Positions 12,265 to 21,327 of a DNA stretch of 64,000 nt are shown here, piece by piece. Origin of the DNA: Xanthomonas vasicola (lineage in GTDB: Bacteria; Pseudomonadota; Gammaproteobacteria; Xanthomonadales; Xanthomonadaceae); the NCBI RefSeq assembly GCF_000772705.2, contig NZ_JSBW02000027.1, positions 231,644 to 295,643 on the forward strand, given 5' to 3'. Position 1 is the stretch's first letter, and each line of letters opens with the position of its first letter. The notes beneath the pieces were generated by a model that was given only the letters and a program-made list of their open reading frames with translations, searched no databases and was not told where the DNA came from. Both the position numbers and the translations under genes were made by a program.

Positions 12265-12347
12265 TTCACTCGTCACTCGGAGACATCTGCGCAGTTGCGC
12301 GCGGCATGCATTGAATCGATCGGCAATCTGATCAGGGCGGCCACACC

Positions 12348-12810
12348 ATGCAGAGAAAGCCGCAAATCGAGGCGGGTCTCAGAGCCGAGATCGATCACTT
12401 GCTGGAGCAATCCGCGCAGATTTTTCGCGCCGGCACCCTGGCGGAATCGCTCGCCCTGGGATGTAGGTCTTGGCGCTGATCCCCGAGCCCAAGCAGCACG
12501 GGGATTACTACCCGCAAAGCCTGTCTACGAGTTTCGTAGAGGATTACGCAGACCTGCACGACAGAGACAACGTGTGCAGTGGATCGAGGTGATGGCGCGG
12601 ATGTAGGACGACCCGGACCACACCGACCATCTTGTCCTGATGACCGAATGCGATGCGCTGCTGCAGCTGGGAGATGAAGCACGCGTCAGCGCTGTCTTGG
12701 GCAAGATTTACGCGTTGTACGGCAGGAAGGGATTTGCCGGACACCAGAAAACGTATCTGGAAATGCTGCTCAAGCAACAGCCGACAAGCGCATCACCTCG
12801 CCACGCCTGA
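12348..12810 (+). pseudogene. Broken hypothetical gene (two frameshifts and a stop)
   Basis: Three frames must be joined to read one protein. It begins MQRKPQIEAGLRAEIDHL (from 12348) and stops after a shift near 12470. It continues in another frame as ALIPEPKQHGDYYPQSL and SFVEDYADLHDRD. After a second shift near 12572 it continues as VQWIEVMARM, a TAG, then DDPDHTDHLVLMT, LGDEARVSAVLGKIYALYG and KTYLEMLLKQQ. The acidic-aromatic character and the GKIYALYGRKGF tail suggest a small cytosolic helical protein of about 150 residues. I do not recognise the family. Single-base indels could in principle be sequencing errors, but a shift, a shift and an in-frame stop together favour true decay. Confidence 0.65.
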
Positions 12811-12846
12811 CGCGCGCGTCAGACATCACCTTGGAGATGTAAAGCA

Positions 12847-13281
12847 ATGAAGTCGTACAACTCTGATGGCGTACAAAGCCCTATGCCACTTACCGCTGAA
12901 ACAGCGACGCTCGCCATGCAGGAAGATCGCATTGATCGCCTGACTGTCTCGGACAAATGGAAGAAGCGTTTCAAGGTGATCACCAAGGCCGGTGGTCCAA
13001 GGTTGCCAGATTTTCGCTCCCTGCCGATTGCCGAACGGAGAGGAATAAACTTCAACTGGCTTGCCTTCTTGCTGGGGCCGTTCTATTTCCTGGCAAAGGG
13101 GCTGTGGCGTCAGGCCATTGTTTACGTGCTGCTTGCGATTGCCTTGGCAACCCTCTTGGAGCTCGTCGGCCTCGGTAGGTTCGGGAGAGCAGTAGGCTAC
13201 GGATTCGCCGCCATCTACGCAGTCCGAGCTAACGTGAGCTATTACGCCAACGTTGTGCAAGGCCAGGCGCCGTGGGTCTGA
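12847..13281 (+). CDS. DUF2628-type small membrane protein
   Basis: A 144-residue protein. About 70 soluble N-terminal residues (including LTVSDKWKKRFKVITKAGG) are followed by the conserved DUF2628 core: FNWLAFLLGPFYFLAKGLWRQ, a membrane segment (IVYVLLAIALATLLELVGL) and a short C-terminal hydrophobic segment. The GGAG before the ATG supports the start. Proteins of this type are uncharacterised inner-membrane proteins often found near membrane-adaptation genes. No operon partner is evident. Confidence 0.75.
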   Translation: MKSYNSDGVQSPMPLTAETATLAMQEDRIDRLTVSDKWKKRFKVITKAGGPRLPDFRSLPIAERRGINFNWLAFLLGPFYFLAKGLWRQAIVYVLLAIALATLLELVGLGRFGRAVGYGFAAIYAVRANVSYYANVVQGQAPWV

Positions 13282-13528
13282 TGTTTCACACTGCAGTCAA
13301 ACCGACGCCGCTCTGCGGCGCAGTCTGACTCAAGCGTTATGCAGCCACTACCGGACGTGGCTGCATCGCTTACGCAGATCGATCTGCCTGATCAGTCGCT
13401 GCCCGCCGACCGACAGCAGCGTGATGCTTCACAACAGGAGGTCTGCACGCAGATCCGTCAGCAGAAACAGCGTCCTGCCTGCGACACCGAACCGCGCAGG
13501 CGCGTTTTCGGCGCAGTGCGAAATACGC

Positions 13529-13975
13529 TCAGAACGGCTTGGCCAGCACCAGCCAGATCACGCCGACCAGCAGGAACACCGGTGCTTCGTTGAACCAGCG
13601 CAACGCCCGCCCACTGGGCACTGCACGCCCCTGTTCGGCGCCTTTGACCCAGCGGCCGGACACGATGTAGTGGGCAAGGATCAATGCCACGGCAAACAGC
13701 TTGGCGTGCAGCCAGCCGCCCGTCACCATCGTCGGGAAATCCGGGATCACCCGGTAGCCCTGCCACAACACCGCGCCCAGCAGCAGCGCCAGGCCAAGCA
13801 TGCTGTGGCCGAATTTGTACAGCCGCCGCCCCATCAACACCAAGCGTGCGCGTACCGCGGTGTCGTTCCCGGCTTCGGCAATGTTGACCAGAATGCGCGG
13901 CAGATAGAACACCGCGGCCATCCAGGCGATCACGAACAACAGATGGAAGGTCTTGATCCACAAATACAGGGTCAT
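13529..13975 (-). CDS. HemJ/CopD-like integral membrane protein (UPF0093 family)
   Basis: A 148-residue protein with four predicted membrane helices. It starts YLWIKTFHLLFVIAWMAAVFYLPR and ends RWFNEAPVFLLVGVIWLVLAKPF. Both ends match the pattern of HemJ, the protoporphyrinogen IX oxidase found in many bacteria that lack HemG/HemY; the conserved His near residue 11 and the Arg and Lys positions are retained. The broader CopD annotation is an alternative. It is divergent from the methyltransferase gene to its right with only a short intergenic gap. Confidence 0.65.
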   Translation of the reverse strand: MTLYLWIKTFHLLFVIAWMAAVFYLPRILVNIAEAGNDTAVRARLVLMGRRLYKFGHSMLGLALLLGAVLWQGYRVIPDFPTMVTGGWLHAKLFAVALILAHYIVSGRWVKGAEQGRAVPSGRALRWFNEAPVFLLVGVIWLVLAKPF

Positions 13976-14043
13976 GCGCTGGCTCCACTGGCTCGCGTAG
14001 GATGACCCGCATTTTCACCTATCCGCGCACGCGAAAGCAGCTG

Positions 14044-14652
14044 ATGTCCATGCAGTACTCCGATTCCAAACAGTACGACGCCCACTATTTCCGCCGCTGG
14101 TATCGCGATGCGGGCCTGGCCGACCCCGCGCGCCTGCGACGCAAGGTCGCACTGGCCGTTGCCCAGGCCGAGTACTACCTGGAACGGCCGATCCGCAGCG
14201 TGCTCGACGTCGGTTGCGGCGAGGCGGCATGGCGTGCGCCGTTGTTGGCGTTACGACCGAAGCTGAGCTACCTAGGCTTCGACAGCAGCGCCTATGCGGT
14301 GCAGCGCTATGGCCGCAGCCGCCAGATCCACCCCGCCCGCTTTGGCGATTTCGCCTGGCTGCGCCCGTGCGCGCCGGTGGACTTGCTGATCTGCTCGGAC
14401 GTACTGCATTACGTGCCCACCCGCGAATTCAACCAGGGCCTGCCCGGATTGGCCGAGATGTGCGCGGGGGTGGCGTTTCTGGAAGCCTTTGCCGAAGAAG
14501 ATGCGTTCGAAGGCGATCACGACGGCTTCCAGGCGCGACCGGCGCGCTGGTATCGCAAGCGCTTCGCCAGCGTGGGTTTTGCTGCGCTGGGGTCGCATTG
14601 CTGGTTATCGCCGCAGTTGGCCGGAGCCACGTCTGCGTTGGAACGTGGCTAA
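14044..14652 (+). CDS. Class I SAM-dependent methyltransferase
   Basis: A 202-residue protein with the SAM-binding motif I VLDVGCGEAAW, an acidic post-I loop (YLGFDSSAYAV) and a motif IV-like segment DLLICSDVLHYVP. The substrate is unknown. An in-frame ATG also exists at 14002, but it would leave only 26 bases to the divergent HemJ-like gene. I prefer 14044, where the protein begins MSMQYSDSKQYDAHYF and a purine-rich GAAAG lies upstream. Confidence 0.75.
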   Translation: MSMQYSDSKQYDAHYFRRWYRDAGLADPARLRRKVALAVAQAEYYLERPIRSVLDVGCGEAAWRAPLLALRPKLSYLGFDSSAYAVQRYGRSRQIHPARFGDFAWLRPCAPVDLLICSDVLHYVPTREFNQGLPGLAEMCAGVAFLEAFAEEDAFEGDHDGFQARPARWYRKRFASVGFAALGSHCWLSPQLAGATSALERG

Positions 14653-14832
14653 CCGGAGTGTGGACAGCCCAATAATTCAGGAACAGGGGCGTGATCCCCG
14701 CCAACCCATCTCACGCCGGCGCGTTTGTTGCCACACTGCATATGACGGCCTCAACCGTCCGCAGCCCCATTAAGGTGCAAATGCGCCAAAACCGGTATGC
14801 TGCGCGGCAGCAAAACCGCACGGATGGGTGGA

Positions 14833-16140
14833 ATGCTTTATCAACTGCATGAGCTGACCCGCAATCTGCTAGCCCCCTGGGTGCATCAGGCCCAGGCCAA
14901 CTCCAAGATGTTTTCCGACCCGGACAGCCTGTGGGCTTCGCTCCCGGGCGCCGAGCGCATGGCCGCCAGCAACGAGTTGTTCCACCGTCTGGGCAAGGAA
15001 TACGAAAAGCCCGCCTGGGCGCTCGACGATGTCGAGGTCGATGGCCATTCGCTGCCGATCATCGAACGCGAAGTGCTGAGCAAGCCGTTCTGCCGGCTGC
15101 TGCGCTTCAAGCGTTTCAGCGACCACGTCGAACTGATCGGCAAGATGAAGGAGCAACCCGCCGTGCTGGTGGTTGCGCCGTTATCCGGCCACCACGCCAC
15201 GCTGTTGCGCGACACCGTGCGCACCCTGCTGCGCAACCACAAGGTCTACGTGACCGATTGGGTGGATGCACGCATGGTGCCGCTGGAAGCGGGCGCGTTC
15301 CGGCTTGAGGACTACATCACCTACATCCAGGAGTTCATCCGCCATATCGGCGCCGAGCCTCTGCATGTGGTGAGCGTGTGTCAGTCCACCGTGCCCGTGC
15401 TGGCGGCGGTGTCGCTGATGGCGAGTAATGACGAACCCACGCCGCGTTCGCTGGTGATGATGGGGGGGCCGATCGACGCACGTCGCAGCCCCACCCAGGT
15501 CAACAACCTGGCGACCGAAAACGGCATCGAGTGGTTCCAGAACAACCTGATTCACGCGGTGCCGTTCCCGTATCCGGGCCATGGCCGCCAGGTGTATCCG
15601 GGCTTCCTGCAGCACGCAGGCTTTCTGTCGATGAACCCCAACCGGCACGTGATGTCGCACTGGGATTTCTACACTGATCTGGTCAAGGGCGACCTGCAGG
15701 ATGCACAGGCGCATCGGCAGTTCTACGACGAATACAACGCCGTGCTCGACATGCCGGCCGAGTATTACCTGGACACGATTCGCGTGGTGTTTCAGGAGTT
15801 TTTGCTGCCGCAGGGCAAGTGGAAAGTGGATGGCCAACTGGTCAAGCCATCGGCGATCCGCAAGACCGCGTTGCTGAGCATCGAAGGCGAATTAGACGAT
15901 ATCTCCGGCCTCGGTCAGACCGAGGCGGTGCACGATCTGTGCACCGGCATCGATGCTGCACATCGTCGCCATCTGGTGGTGGAAGGTGCCGGTCACTACG
16001 GCATTTTCAGCGGCCGTCGCTGGCGGGAAGTGGTGTACCCGCAGGTGCGCGAATTTATCGCCCGCTACGATGCGGACCCGGTCGGCAGCCGCGACCCTGC
16101 CACCGTGACGCCGATCCGCAAGCGCAGTAAACGCGCCTGA
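14833..16140 (+). CDS. phaZ: Intracellular polyhydroxyalkanoate depolymerase (PhaZ family)
   Basis: A cytosolic alpha/beta hydrolase predicted to mobilise polyhydroxybutyrate granules. The 435-residue protein begins MLYQLHELTRNLLAPW as the family does. The nucleophile is a cysteine rather than serine: Cys183 in VSVCQSTVPVLA, the same residue number as in the Cupriavidus PhaZ1 enzyme. His near residue 390 in EGAGHYGIFSGRRW and an acidic residue in IEGELDDISG complete the likely triad. An in-frame ATG at 14797 is less likely. No PHA synthase lies nearby. A strong bidirectional terminator follows. Confidence 0.88.
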   Translation: MLYQLHELTRNLLAPWVHQAQANSKMFSDPDSLWASLPGAERMAASNELFHRLGKEYEKPAWALDDVEVDGHSLPIIEREVLSKPFCRLLRFKRFSDHVELIGKMKEQPAVLVVAPLSGHHATLLRDTVRTLLRNHKVYVTDWVDARMVPLEAGAFRLEDYITYIQEFIRHIGAEPLHVVSVCQSTVPVLAAVSLMASNDEPTPRSLVMMGGPIDARRSPTQVNNLATENGIEWFQNNLIHAVPFPYPGHGRQVYPGFLQHAGFLSMNPNRHVMSHWDFYTDLVKGDLQDAQAHRQFYDEYNAVLDMPAEYYLDTIRVVFQEFLLPQGKWKVDGQLVKPSAIRKTALLSIEGELDDISGLGQTEAVHDLCTGIDAAHRRHLVVEGAGHYGIFSGRRWREVVYPQVREFIARYDADPVGSRDPATVTPIRKRSKRA

Positions 16141-16155
16141 CAGACGCAATGAAAA

Positions 16156-16181
16156 ATCCCCGGCACGGCCGGGGATGTTTT
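16156..16181. terminator. Bidirectional intrinsic terminator
   Basis: ATCCCCGGC (16156-16164), loop ACG, then GCCGGGGAT (16168-16176) followed by GTTTTT. On the other strand the stem is followed by a run of five T (from AAAAA at 16152-16156). It separates phaZ from the convergent minus-strand pair. Confidence 0.9.
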
Positions 16182-16275
16182 TATCGTTCTCTATGTGCAA
16201 GCGCTCGGGCAAGGTCATGTGCCGCGGCAAGCGCCGGCATCGACGCTGCGCACGCCGACGTCTCGACAAGGCGCA

Positions 16276-17192
16276 TCACGCACCCGCCTCACCACTTCTG
16301 ACCAACAGCTGCTTGGCGAACATACCATGCAGCTTGCCGAAGGCGCGTGCCACATGCAGCGTGACGAATAACAACAACACGCCCACCGCGAACAACGGCA
16401 GCGTCAGCCAGCCGCTGGTCATATCCACGCCATCCCAGGTCAGCACTGCGGCGTTGTCGAACATCGTGCCAGCGGTGACGCGGCCAGACCCAACGACAGC
16501 GACAGCAGCGTGCAAAATACGGTGAAGTAGATAACGCCCAGCGGCAGCATCAACAGGAAGTACAGCATCGTGCTCCAGGTGCGCACGTCGGTGAACATCG
16601 CACCGATGCGTTGCAACCAACCACCTTGCAGACCCGGATGTGGCGGGCGACGCGGCATGCGCACACCGAGCAGCGTTTCGACCACGCGACCTTCTACCAG
16701 AGAAAGCACACGCACCGAGCCGAAAAACAGCACCAGCAACGGCACCCCGATGATCAGGATCATCAAGCCGATCGACAGGCTGGCGCCGGTCACGACCCAG
16801 GTGAAACAAAACACGCCGGTGAGCAGCAACAGCAGCATGTAGAACAATGCGCCGTTGGTGCGCGGGTCGGCGGCCACGCCGAAAAATGCGCCGATCCACG
16901 ATGCCCGCTTGGGTGGCACCGGTGGGCGCAACGCACGGGTCACGGTGACTTCGGTTTCGCGATAGATCTCGGCCACTTCCTCTGGCGCGCCGTAGCTGCT
17001 GGCGACGCCTGCAATGACCTCGGCTTCGCTCTTGCAGTTCTGCTCTGCCAGTTCGGCACGCAGATATTCTTCGGCGTCGTAGAGCGCGTCCTGAATCATC
17101 GCCGGGTCGGCCCCGGACAACGCTTGGCGCAACTGCAACAGATAATCGGGAATGGTGGTCGGCAGCGGATGTGCCTGTGCAATCGTGTTCAT
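16276..17192 (-). pseudogene. HAAS/DUF1700-like membrane sensor, frameshifted
   Basis: The N-terminal ~80 residues form the helical signalling bundle typical of proteins paired with PadR regulators (YLLQLRQALSGADPAMIQDA, then EVIAGVASSYGAPEEVAEIY). About five membrane helices follow. The frame opened at 17192 stops at 16440 after a nonsense tail. The true C-terminus (GRVTAGTMFDNAAVLTWDGV and LPLFAVGVLLLFVTLHVARAF) is in a different frame down to 16276, so there is an indel at about 16475-16495. The start overlaps the padR stop (ATGA). Because most membrane segments precede the shift, a truncated product might still be made. Confidence 0.75.
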
Positions 17193-17548
17193 ACGTGGGT
17201 CCCCTCCAGCACTGAATCAACGGAATCTCAGGTGGCACGCCAGGCGGCGGTCCAGTCGCGCAGGCAGCCACGCCCGCTGTCGGTAATGCGGTAATACCGC
17301 CGCGGCGGACCGGAGGCCGATGGCTCGATATGGCTTTGCAGCAACCCGGCCCGTTCCAGATTGCGCAGCACCGGATACAAGGCGCTCTGCTTGCCGCTGA
17401 GCACGCCTTCCGACGCTCGAGACGTTTAGCGATGAGATAGCCATACAGCGGCGCATCGGCCCGGGCCAGCAAGGCCAGCGACACCGTGCCCGCACTCAGC
17501 TCCTTCTGAAATTTGCGTAGGTAGATATCCGGCTCGCTTATCGGCCAT
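17189..17548 (-). pseudogene. PadR-family transcriptional regulator, decayed
   Basis: The winged-helix PadR core is readable but needs three repairs. The MADK start at 17548 is followed by a 2-base loss before EPDIYLRKFQKELSAGTVSL. A shift near 17415-17425 separates GYLIAKRLE from EGVLSGKQSALYPVLRNLER. A TGA at 17230-17228 then interrupts WRAT-DSVDSVLEGTHV. The intact gene would have bound DNA and repressed itself and the HAAS gene, with which it overlaps. With the regulator dead and its partner shifted, the whole two-gene module appears non-functional. Confidence 0.75.
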
Positions 17549-17917
17549 CTCTGCTAGGTCGAAGGTGATGCTATGTAGAACCTAGCTATAGCGAACGTGC
17601 CGGTCGTCATGGGCGGGAATTGGGGATTCGGCATTAGGGATTCGCCAAAACGAAAGACAAAGGCGTGGTCGCCAGCTTGTTTGAGCAATTGTCAGCATCG
17701 CAGCGAGCTCCACCGCAGAACGCAACGCCGCCGTTGCGAATCCTCAATGCCCAATCCCCAATCCCCGTCCCACTAGCGCCCGCCTGCGCAAATCCCAGTG
17801 CGTTCATTAGCTTAGAACCTTTGGGTTACAGCCTTTCTGGCGCCGCTTTACTACAGTCGGTGTCCCCGTGCCGATAAGCTTCGCTCAGGGGTTTTCACTT
17901 TTCGATGGGGCAATGCA
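17549..17917. other. Intergenic region with inverted short repeats
   Basis: No gene is seen. Direct GGGGATTC-type repeats at about 17611-17645 and inverted copies (CAATGCCCAATCCCCAATCC) at about 17745-17768 form another pair of the dispersed family. The final ~140 bases should contain the promoter of the porin gene at 17918; I cannot assign it. Confidence 0.6.
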
Positions 17918-19471
17918 ATGCAAATGACACGCTTGGCGCAGCCGGCCATGGCCGATATTTCCTTTGGTGCCACCCGGCGCCTGTGCCTTGCGATCGGGTT
18001 GGCGTTGCCGGCACTCAGCTTTGCGCAGGTGCAAGCGACTCCCGCCAATGCCGAGCAGGCCGTGGCCGAGCCGGCGAAAGCGCCGGTCACCGCCGCACCG
18101 GCAACGGCCAAGGGCTATCCGCTCGAAGCACAAGGCTGGGGGGCCAAACAGGGCGGCAATCTGTGGCAGGTGCGCTGGGCCGAAGACTGGTCGTATCTAA
18201 AGGACCCGTCCAAGCGCAAAAGCCCGTTCGATCCGCTCAAGTTCATCCCGCTCAATCAAGACGGCGATGTGTATGTGTCGCTGAGCAACGAGCTGCGCAT
18301 GCGCAGCAACACCATCACCAATCCGGGCCTGGTTCCCGGTAGTCATTCGCAGCAGCAGTATCTGCTGCGCGCGTTCTTCGGCGCGGATTTCCATGTCAGC
18401 GAACACTTCCGTCTGTACACGGAGTTGGCGCACGGCAGCCTGGATGGACGCAACGAGGGTACCAAGACCGGCACCCAGGAAAACAACGCGATCCTGCAGC
18501 AGGTGTTCTTCGACGTGAAAGGCCGTATCGGCAGCGCTGACACCGGCTTGCGTGTTGGTCGCCAAGTCTTCGTCGATGGCCCCGCCACGTTGATGGCGTT
18601 GCGCGACAACACCGATATTTTCGTGACCTTCAACGGCGCGCGCGCCTGGGCAATCGGCGACAAGACACGGGTTGACGTGTTCGATTTCAATTTCAACCTG
18701 GATGGCACCGAAGGCCTGGGCGACGATCGCATCGACCGCTCGCGGCACTTCCGCGGCGTGGTCGGCGGCTATCGCTTGCCGACCGCCAAGCCGATGTATC
18801 TGGAGCCGTTCTTCTACCAGTTCCGTAACGACAACCAGGTCTGGGGCCGCCAGACTGCCGAAGAAAACCGCAATTACTACGGCCTGCGCCTGTGGGGCAA
18901 CGTGGGTAAGCTGCGTACCGATTCATTTGTGACCGTGCAGCGCGGCAGCTTCGGCGGACGCGATCTGCGCGCCTACATGGCCAGCACCTCCAACGCGTGG
19001 TCGTTGAGCGAATCGGGCTGGAAGCCGCGTCTGGGCTTCCATAGCGAAATCGCGTCCGGCGGCGGTGGCACCTCCGGTACCGGCACGTTGCGCAACAACA
19101 ACTTCCTGTACGGCAACACGATCTACTTCAGCTGGGCCACGTTCTTCGGCCCGGTGAACCTGGTCACCGCCGCACCGACGTTCACGTTCTCGCCGACCTC
19201 CAAGATCACCGTGAATCTGGAATGGGAAACGCTGTGGCGCCAGACCACCAGCGATGCGATCTACAACAATCAGGCACGCGCCTACGCACGCACCCAGAAC
19301 ACCGGCCAACGCCGTATCGGCACCATGCCGCGCATCAATGCCACCTGGAATATCGACCCGAATTGGTCGGTGACCTTCCGCGCCGAACACCTGATGGCAG
19401 GCCCGGCGTTGGAGAAAGCCGGCTACGGCGACTCGACCTTCGTGATGGGCTGGTTGAACTTCCGCTTCTAA
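17918..19471 (+). CDS. Alginate-export-family outer membrane protein (AlgE-like)
   Basis: A 517-residue predicted beta-barrel. After a signal peptide (RRLCLAIGLALPALSFAQ) and an Ala/Pro-rich stretch comes the family's N-terminal block EDWSYLKDPSKRKSPFDPLKF, then alternating amphipathic strands. It ends in an aromatic terminal strand (MGWLNFRF). The family covers the alginate secretin AlgE and related porins, but there is no alginate biosynthesis gene nearby, so the exported or imported solute is unknown. An ATG at 17948 (MADISFGATRR) would also give a good signal peptide. Confidence 0.82.
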   Translation: MQMTRLAQPAMADISFGATRRLCLAIGLALPALSFAQVQATPANAEQAVAEPAKAPVTAAPATAKGYPLEAQGWGAKQGGNLWQVRWAEDWSYLKDPSKRKSPFDPLKFIPLNQDGDVYVSLSNELRMRSNTITNPGLVPGSHSQQQYLLRAFFGADFHVSEHFRLYTELAHGSLDGRNEGTKTGTQENNAILQQVFFDVKGRIGSADTGLRVGRQVFVDGPATLMALRDNTDIFVTFNGARAWAIGDKTRVDVFDFNFNLDGTEGLGDDRIDRSRHFRGVVGGYRLPTAKPMYLEPFFYQFRNDNQVWGRQTAEENRNYYGLRLWGNVGKLRTDSFVTVQRGSFGGRDLRAYMASTSNAWSLSESGWKPRLGFHSEIASGGGGTSGTGTLRNNNFLYGNTIYFSWATFFGPVNLVTAAPTFTFSPTSKITVNLEWETLWRQTTSDAIYNNQARAYARTQNTGQRRIGTMPRINATWNIDPNWSVTFRAEHLMAGPALEKAGYGDSTFVMGWLNFRF

Positions 19472-19531
19472 GCGCCAGGTACTCGATGCGCCTGCGCGCA
19501 TCGGGTCGTTCTGCCATCGCTGTTATGCATG

Positions 19532-19561
19532 CATGCCGCGTCCTGTCTGGGGCGCGGCATG
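19532..19561 (+). terminator. Hairpin downstream of the porin gene
   Basis: CATGCCGCG (19532-19540) pairs with CGCGGCATG (19553-19561) around a 12-base loop, followed by TTGCGTTTG. A smaller stem, CGATGCG/CGCATCG, lies at 19484-19503. Together they probably end the porin transcript. Confidence 0.5.
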
Positions 19562-19742
19562 TTGCGTTTGGGCATTGCGGCTTAGGCCATTGCGTTGCGC
19601 CAGGCGTGCACTCAACAGCAGTGGCGAGCGCGCCGATTCGGCGAATATCGGCCAAGACAATCAGCTGCAAACTTATTGGAGCGATGCGTTTTTCCCGCGA
19701 CACATCCGATGGATGCATCGTGCCGATGGAGCATCGCCGGCT

Positions 19743-21104
19743 CTATTGAATGGCATTGGCCTGACGTTGTTCTGTGATCCGACTGGCCGGCAATGGCCAG
19801 CGGTACTCCGCCGCCCCGTCTTCGCGGCGGGCGTACTGAGCCAGGATCAGATGCTTGCCGTCGCCATCGACTTGCAGCGGGCGCGTCTGCCCACGCAGCG
19901 CAAGCGGTAGTGCGGCAAGTCGCTGCGTCAACGGCGTTGCGTCGGCCGGGTGATCGCGCAACCACAGCATCGTCGAAACAGTCCGCAATGCAGCGGCAGT
20001 GTCCTGCAGCTTGTGTTGGTAATTGGCGTAGTCTGGACGCGACACGCTTGCCAACAGGCAACCGCTGGCATTAGCCACGCAGGTCACCGATGTGGTCTCG
20101 GGCACCGGAACGCTGTCTTGCGGTAACGCCTGATCCTGCGCCAGCACTGCCAGCACCGGCGCGCTGCAGGCCCAGGTAAAGGTCGGCGCCAACAGGGCCT
20201 GGGTGCGCTCGCGGTCCAGCAGCTGTGGCCCTACGCGCTCCAGCCCGCCACGATCATGCGGAGCAGGCGCGTCCTGCAGCAGCGAGAACACCATCCGCGA
20301 TTCGCCATGCAGCGCATGGCAGAGCGAGATCTCTTGCGTCGTCGCCGGTGCGAACGCCGCGGCACAATGCATAGGCAGCGACTGCTGCGCGGGTAGCTCG
20401 GCCAGCATGTCGGCAAACAGTTGCGCATTGCCACGCAGCATCGCCGCGCCGATCATCGTGATCGCCAGATTGTCGCTGCTCCGCATCAGCACACGGGCAA
20501 CCTGCCCATCGGTGCAGACGCCGGACAAGGCCTGGGTGGTGCGCCCCTGGACGAAATCCAGGGCGCTGGCCGTCATCGACAACGGCATTCGCGGCAATTC
20601 GGGCAACGGCGTATCGCCCCGTGACCGGAATGGGCTGCGGTAGTCGGCGTAGTTCGCCAATGCCCGCATCCTTGCCAACATCGGAGCCTGTGTCACCAGC
20701 GCATCGGCATAGGCCTGCGGATCTTCGCGCACGCGCTGCAAGCATCCGCCTGCGCTGGCCGTGCACAGCGCGGGCGCGGTGGAGGGCCAACGTGGCAAAC
20801 GCGGATAGCCCGCTGCGGTGCTTTGAAATGGCACGCGATCTGGCAGCCGATTGAATCGTTCCACGTCCTGGGCCAGCACTGTCTCGCGCTGCGCTTCCGG
20901 GATCGCGTACGACAGCGACCACAGCGCGCCGAACATATTGGACCCGCGCAACGGTGGCAGCGGCTGACGCAGCTGCGCCAGCGCCTGACGCTGCGCTTCG
21001 GGAATCGGCCAATGCCTGGAGACCGCGTACACCGCCACTGCGGCCGCGAACAGAATGCAGAGGCCGAGCAAGGCCGCTTTGAAAAACTTGGCAATCATGT
21101 GCAT
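19743..21104 (-). CDS. Membrane-anchored hypothetical protein
   Basis: A 453-residue protein of unknown family. The start at 21104 (MHMIAKFFKAALLGL) is chosen because GGAAGG lies just upstream and the first ~30 residues form a signal or anchor (AALLGLCILFAAAVAVYAV). The remainder is predicted periplasmic, Pro/Ala/Leu rich, with paired cysteines (LCTASAGGCL, SVTCVANASGCL) suggestive of disulfides. An ATG at 21098 is equally possible. No motif for an enzyme was recognised. It stands alone and is divergent from the DUF502 gene. Confidence 0.65.
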   Translation of the reverse strand: MHMIAKFFKAALLGLCILFAAAVAVYAVSRHWPIPEAQRQALAQLRQPLPPLRGSNMFGALWSLSYAIPEAQRETVLAQDVERFNRLPDRVPFQSTAAGYPRLPRWPSTAPALCTASAGGCLQRVREDPQAYADALVTQAPMLARMRALANYADYRSPFRSRGDTPLPELPRMPLSMTASALDFVQGRTTQALSGVCTDGQVARVLMRSSDNLAITMIGAAMLRGNAQLFADMLAELPAQQSLPMHCAAAFAPATTQEISLCHALHGESRMVFSLLQDAPAPHDRGGLERVGPQLLDRERTQALLAPTFTWACSAPVLAVLAQDQALPQDSVPVPETTSVTCVANASGCLLASVSRPDYANYQHKLQDTAAALRTVSTMLWLRDHPADATPLTQRLAALPLALRGQTRPLQVDGDGKHLILAQYARREDGAAEYRWPLPASRITEQRQANAIQ

Positions 21105-21327
21105 ACATCCTTCCCAGGTGCCGCGCATCTTAGTGCCATCGGCGCAGGCCTGCGACGGGCAGACGCAACCGTGTCGCCGCAGGACATTGTGCGATCTGCA
21201 GACGCGCATGTAGGCAAGCACAAGGCGTTGCGGTGCCCAGCCGCACGCGAAGCATTTTTGCCAATCCCGAATGCACGCAGCCAAATCCGCGCGACATTGC
21301 CACCGAGCGCGGCCGAATGAATACACT

